The translations under genes and the position numbers were made by a program. Shown here piece by piece: positions 23,739 through 27,031 of a stretch of DNA of 27,031 nt. The stretch is from an uncultured Alistipes sp. (GTDB lineage: Bacteria; Bacteroidota; Bacteroidia; Bacteroidales; Rikenellaceae). The stretch lies in NCBI GenBank assembly GCA_937895825.1, contig CALBKP010000131.1, positions 1-27,031 of the forward strand, in the 5' to 3' direction. How positions within the stretch are numbered: position 1 is the stretch's first letter; every line of letters starts with the position of its first letter. Below the pieces are notes generated by a model, which saw only the letters and a program-made list of their open reading frames with translations, was not told the DNA's origin and did no database searches.

Positions 23739-23776
23739 GAGGCACAGGTAGTTTTCACCTAAGTTGATAAAGTAGG

Positions 23777-23818
23777 AAAGGTTAGTTACGGGCGATATCA
23801 AACCTCTAACTAACCTTT
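23777..23818. terminator. Hairpin between pheT and the converging lipoprotein gene
   Basis: A perfect 12-bp stem AAAGGTTAGTTA/TAACTAACCTTT (23777-23788 with 23807-23818) has an 18-base loop and T-rich flanks on both strands. It probably ends transcription from both sides. The large loop makes it less typical. Confidence 0.55.
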
Positions 23819-23836
23819 TCTATTTGCAAAAAACAC

Positions 23837-24310
23837 CTATTTTATAGCATTATAGTGCTCTTTTGTGAATGTAAAGGTGCGAATCACAGAGTTGCGGTCA
23901 ACAACCTCCTCACTCCACGATGCTGGGTTCATCGGAGAACCCTCGTCAGGAGCTTTGTACACAACCATATTCCCTTTGTCGTCCATAGAGTAGAGGCGGT
24001 TGTAGAATACAACGATGGCTGCAAATGATTCGTCGACGCTCTTAAATCCCTTTTGGTCGCAAACTATTCGCGCCACCATATCTGTATGATTTGTTAACTC
24101 GCCACTCATTCCCAAATCACTATATGGCTCAACATATTCTATGCATATTGGAACACCAGTCTCGTTGATGAATCTGTAATACACATAGTTTAGATCACTA
24201 TTTTCGCGAGACATATCTATCTCCGTAAGTGTGACCATAGAAGGCTCTTTCTCACAACTAATGCCTATTATAATAAAAGTGCTTATCAGTGATATAAAAT
24301 ACGCTTTCAT
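23837..24310 (-). CDS. Small hypothetical lipoprotein
   Basis: 157-aa predicted lipoprotein of unknown function. The signal peptide MKAYFISLISTFIIIGIS is followed by C19 and EKEP; the acidic residues after the cysteine fit export to the cell surface. The mature part has no motif I recognise; it contains a short DDKGNMVVYKAPDEGSPMNPASWSEE segment and ends FTFTKEHYNAIK. The gene is more AT-rich than its neighbours. The stop of a decayed reading frame lies four bases before its ATG, as if it once was the second gene of an operon. It is probably accessory and strain-variable. Confidence 0.7.
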   Translation of the reverse strand: MKAYFISLISTFIIIGISCEKEPSMVTLTEIDMSRENSDLNYVYYRFINETGVPICIEYVEPYSDLGMSGELTNHTDMVARIVCDQKGFKSVDESFAAIVVFYNRLYSMDDKGNMVVYKAPDEGSPMNPASWSEEVVDRNSVIRTFTFTKEHYNAIK

Positions 24311-24314
24311 AGTT

Positions 24315-24491
24315 CTAGTAGTTTATTAGTTCATATAATTCAAATAAATTATTTATATCTGTAGTAGAAATATCAAGGTTATTTGCAATAACGTAGGATA
24401 TTACATCATTTTTGACCTCAGTTACTGTTCCATTATTAAATACTATATCCTCGATAAAGGCACAGTTTCTGATTGAAATGTTATCGTTAGT
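24315..24491 (-). pseudogene. Start-less 58-codon reading frame, probable gene remnant
   Basis: On the minus strand this frame encodes 58 residues ending NNLDISTTDINNLFELYELINY (last part shown in context only), with protein-like composition. It has no ATG, GTG or TTG and is closed upstream by in-frame stops (TAA at 24492-24494, another further up). The stop TAG lies four bases before the lipoprotein ATG. The likeliest reading is the surviving 3' end of a gene once cotranscribed with the lipoprotein. Chance remains possible given the AT-rich sequence. Confidence 0.4.
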
Positions 24492-24529
24492 TTAAATATT
24501 GTTGCAGAATTATTTCAAACGATTTCTAT

Positions 24530-25084
24530 TCATAACTCCATGCCGCGGCGAACGCGAGAGAGGGTGTCAACATCCACAAGGCGTGAGGCGATGGCTAAGG
24601 CAAAATCGATTGCGAGTCCTGCACCCGCGGCAGTGATAAGGTTATCGTCCTCGACAACAGAGCCACCCACATAGCGGTAGTCGCCCATCTCCTCTATAAC
24701 CGTGCTATGACACGTGATGCTACGGCCACGCGCTATGCCTGCAGCAGCCAACACCGTAGGTGCTCCACAGATAGCCGCAACAAGACCTCCACGTGTGTAG
24801 TAGTCACTAACGGCTTGGCATACAAGCTCCGAGCTACGTAGGTTGACATACCCAGGATAACCACCAGGGAGAATCAGAGCATCGCCATCAGAGAGGTCGG
24901 CATCCTCGATAAGCAGATCACAGCGAAGTGTCGCAAGGCCATGTGACGACGTAACATCGAGCGAGCATCCAACAGCCACCCTAACAACTTCTACCCCTGC
25001 ACGGTGCAGGACATCTATCGGTGCCAATGCCTCGACACACTCGAAGCCATCGGCCAAAAGGATATATACGCGTCTACGCTCCAT
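24530..25084 (-). CDS. DJ-1/PfpI family protein
   Basis: 184 aa of the DJ-1/ThiJ/PfpI superfamily. ADGFECVEA carries E15 and AAICGAPTVLAAAG carries the reactive cysteine C106 at the nucleophile elbow; the glutamate-cysteine pair matches DJ-1 and YajL. ALILPGGYPGYVNL and TAAGAGLAIDFALAIA complete the family pattern. Proposed roles of relatives (protein or metabolite repair, redox sensing) are debated, so no reaction is assigned. It starts two bases after the aroB stop, so the two are cotranscribed with aroB first. Confidence 0.9.
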   Translation of the reverse strand: MERRRVYILLADGFECVEALAPIDVLHRAGVEVVRVAVGCSLDVTSSHGLATLRCDLLIEDADLSDGDALILPGGYPGYVNLRSSELVCQAVSDYYTRGGLVAAICGAPTVLAAAGIARGRSITCHSTVIEEMGDYRYVGGSVVEDDNLITAAGAGLAIDFALAIASRLVDVDTLSRVRRGMEL

Positions 25085-25086
25085 AT

Positions 25087-26100
25087 CTAAAATAGTTTTT
25101 CAAACTCCTCAAACTTAAGCTCCACAACACGGCAACGGCCGATAGCCTCAGGCATAACGGCATGTAGCGAATCGTTGTACTTTTTCTTATCGTAGCGCAC
25201 CTCACGGAGGATCTCCGCAATCGGCACAGGGGGCTCAAGGCTAAAGCCGAGCTTCGTGAGTAGGTCATCAATACGCTTAGCATCAGCAGCCTTAAGCACA
25301 CTGTAGCCAACAGCTGCGTGGGCGATAAGCGACATGCCCACAGCCACAGCCTCGCCATGATTGAGCCGATGTGTTAGCTTCTCGATGGCGTGACCCAGCG
25401 TATGACCGAGGTTAAGCTGTCGGCGTAGCCCTTCCTCACGCTCGTCAGCCTGAACGATACGGTTCTTCACGGCAACTGAACGTAGTACGATGTGTTGCAG
25501 TGCCTCGGTGTCGGTGTATATCGCCTCGGAGGCGTGCGTCTCGATGTAGTCAAAGAGCTCGGCATCGCCCACGATGGCACTCTTAACGGCCTCGGCCATG
25601 CCTGCACGTAGCTCACGCAACGGCAGCGTACGCAACATCTCCACGTCGGAGATGACGAAGCGCGGGTGCGAGAAGGTGCCAACCATATTCTTGTAGCCCG
25701 CAACATTCACGCCATTCTTGCCGCCTATCGAAGCATCAACCTGGCCAAGGAGCGTCGTCGAGAGGAAGCCGAACCCAAGGCCCCGCATATATGTCGTGGC
25801 GACGAAGCCTACGATGTCGGTGACAATGCCACCACCTATGCCCACAAGGAACGTCGAGCGGTCTGCTCCCATGGCCATAAGGCGGTCGTAGATAGCGGTC
25901 ACACTTTGTAGACTCTTGTTAGCCTCGCCACCACCTATAATTATATGTTCATAGCTGCCGACAAGCGAGCGATAGTGGCGGTCGATATTGGCATCGGTGA
26001 TGACTATGACACGTCCTGAGGGCAGGAGCTCGGGAAGAAGCTCCGTGTGGCGACCCACGTAGAGCGTGGAGCCGTCGTTTATGGTTATCGTATGTTTCAT
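25087..26100 (-). CDS. aroB: 3-dehydroquinate synthase
   Basis: AroB makes 3-dehydroquinate from DAHP with NAD and a metal ion, the second step of the shikimate pathway. The 337-aa product has IIGGGEANKS and VGIGGGIVTDIVGFVATTYMRG (NAD-binding glycine motifs), TTLLGQVDASIGGKNGVN, AEAVKSAIV, and the metal-ligand histidines in LNLGHTLGHAIE and HRLNHGEAVAVGM. The ATG at 26100 gives the usual start MKHTITINDG; an upstream extension of 50 codons would run through the promoter and is rejected. A -7 box lies eight bases before the ATG. Its downstream partner is the DJ-1-like gene. Confidence 0.95.
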   Translation of the reverse strand: MKHTITINDGSTLYVGRHTELLPELLPSGRVIVITDANIDRHYRSLVGSYEHIIIGGGEANKSLQSVTAIYDRLMAMGADRSTFLVGIGGGIVTDIVGFVATTYMRGLGFGFLSTTLLGQVDASIGGKNGVNVAGYKNMVGTFSHPRFVISDVEMLRTLPLRELRAGMAEAVKSAIVGDAELFDYIETHASEAIYTDTEALQHIVLRSVAVKNRIVQADEREEGLRRQLNLGHTLGHAIEKLTHRLNHGEAVAVGMSLIAHAAVGYSVLKAADAKRIDDLLTKLGFSLEPPVPIAEILREVRYDKKKYNDSLHAVMPEAIGRCRVVELKFEEFEKLF

Positions 26101-26108
26101 AAGTGATA

Positions 26109-26116
26109 CAAAGGTA
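26109..26116 (-). promoter_or_regulatory. -7 promoter box of aroB
   Basis: Minus-strand TACCTTTG, then eight bases, then ATG. The -33 region is weak. A very short leader is implied. Confidence 0.45.
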
Positions 26117-26175
26117 CTAATTTTATCCACATAGCAGCCATCACTGCGGAGAAATAAAATTTTATTTGCAAAAAA

Positions 26176-26207
26176 GTTGCAATATCGTTGAATGTTTCCT
26201 AATTTTG
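26176..26207 (+). promoter_or_regulatory. Promoter of mdh
   Basis: GTTG (26176-26179), 20 bases, TAATTTTG (26200-26207); ATG at 26281, so a leader of about 70 bases, AT-rich, as often seen before very highly expressed genes. Confidence 0.65.
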
Positions 26208-26280
26208 CAAGGATATTGTGCTTAACAGTGATATTTGAGTAACAAGACAACTAAATAATAACTTTAAAAAATCTACAACT

Positions 26281-27031
26281 ATGGCTTTTCTTACTAACGA
26301 CAAGCTCGTTATCGTCGGCGCTGCCGGTATGATTGGTTCTAACATGGTGCAGTCAGCCCTCATGATGAACCTCACTAACAACATCTGTCTCTACGACGTA
26401 TTCTCGCCAGAGGGTGTTGCCGAGGAGATGCGCCAGAGCGGCTTCGACAACGTTAACATCACAGCTACTACCGACGTAGCTGAGGCTTTCAAGGATGCTA
26501 AGTACATCATCTCATCGGGTGGTGCTCCACGTAAGGAGGGTATGACTCGCGAGGATCTGTTGAAGGGTAACTGTGAGATTGCAGAGCAGCTCGGTAAGAA
26601 CATCAAGACATACTGTCCCGACGTTAAGCACGTGGTTATCATCTTCAACCCTGCCGACCTCACTGGCCTCGTAACATTGCTCTACTCTGGTTTGAAGCCC
26701 GGTCAGGTGACAACACTTGCTGGCCTCGACACAACACGTCTTAAGAGCGCCCTTGCTAAGAAGTTCGGCGTTATGCAGAGCGACATCGAGGGTTGCGCTA
26801 CATACGGTGGCCACGGTGAGCAGATGGCTGTATTCGGCAGCGCAGTGAAGATTGCCGGCCGTAAGCTCACAGACATCATCGGCACTGAGGAGTTCCCAAC
26901 TGAGGAGTGGGAGGAGATGAAGAAGGCAGTAACGCAGGGCGGCGCTGCTATCATCAAGCTCCGCGGCCGTTCGTCGTTCCAGAGCCCCTCATACCTCTCT
27001 GTAGAGATGATTCGCTCGGTAATGGGTGGCG
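26281..27031 (+). CDS. mdh: Malate dehydrogenase, 3'-truncated by the window edge
   Basis: NAD-dependent malate dehydrogenase that interconverts malate and oxaloacetate, part of the route to succinate in anaerobic Bacteroidota. The first 250 residues are visible. They include the Rossmann glycine motif GAAGMIG (13-19), the mobile loop GGAPRKEGMTREDLL with R84 and R90 (arginines of malate rather than lactate enzymes), NPADLTGL (N123), DTTRLKSAL with R153, and the catalytic histidine in YGGHGEQM (H178). The strongly biased codons (GCT, ACT, AAG, GAG, CTC/CTT) resemble rplI and the 1418-aa lipoprotein gene and indicate high expression. It diverges from aroB. The last part of the gene lies beyond the window. 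Confidence 0.92.
   Translation, partial: MAFLTNDKLVIVGAAGMIGSNMVQSALMMNLTNNICLYDVFSPEGVAEEMRQSGFDNVNITATTDVAEAFKDAKYIISSGGAPRKEGMTREDLLKGNCEIAEQLGKNIKTYCPDVKHVVIIFNPADLTGLVTLLYSGLKPGQVTTLAGLDTTRLKSALAKKFGVMQSDIEGCATYGGHGEQMAVFGSAVKIAGRKLTDIIGTEEFPTEEWEEMKKAVTQGGAAIIKLRGRSSFQSPSYLSVEMIRSVMGG

Noticed and set aside
26098..26250. N-terminal extension of AroB by 50 residues
   Set aside because: The extension does not resemble AroB and covers the promoter region; the start at 26100 fits the family.

Overview
The window comes from the chromosome of a member of the Bacteroidota, most likely the order Bacteroidales. Three things support this. Promoters have the Bacteroides form (TTTG, about 20 bases, TAnnTTTG) and Shine-Dalgarno sequences are weak. 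The proteins include Bacteroidota-type omega subunit, DUF4294 and DUF6562-like lipoproteins, a four-helix-bundle protein with the 'suffix' domain, and a CoaBC with the PAMDLDM variant. The order bamD-rpoZ-coaBC-recN is also typical. The genus cannot be fixed from sequence reading alone.

Left part (1-8320): the 3' end of rplI (bL9), then two divergently transcribed surface-type lipoprotein genes with homologous N-terminal halves. One is 637 aa on the minus strand and carries starch-binding-like modules; the other is 1418 aa on the plus strand and uses the codons of very highly expressed genes. They share leader sequence and have terminators with identical stem arms. Between them lie 1.35 kb without a convincing protein gene, but with a strong promoter, a candidate structured RNA and a hairpin-rich, repetitive stretch.

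Centre-left (8321-9720): a cassette in which a four-helix-bundle (S23/IVP-like) gene with its own strong promoter sits between two copies of a composite repeat. Each copy is a hairpin followed by a 12-bp G-rich tandem array and a 34-bp tandem array whose units carry a smaller hairpin in inverted orientation. The arrangement resembles REP elements beside their associated protein and is the best candidate here for an undescribed system.

Centre (9778-18492): housekeeping genes. The plus strand carries bamD-rpoZ-coaBC-recN (outer-membrane assembly, RNA polymerase omega, coenzyme A synthesis, recombination repair). Converging on it from the minus strand are DUF4294, dnaG, smpB and tsaB, with a possible 122-bp MITE between dnaG and smpB. 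A hotdog thioesterase gene (18121-18492, plus) diverges from DUF4294.

Right part (18490-27031): a candidate small RNA gene on the minus strand, an AraC-family regulator with operator-like repeats, tRNA-Gln(TTG), a cytosolic 5'-nucleotidase, a small membrane protein and pheT on the plus strand. On the minus strand follow a small lipoprotein, a gene remnant, a DJ-1/PfpI protein and aroB; divergent from aroB is the start of a malate dehydrogenase gene that runs off the window.
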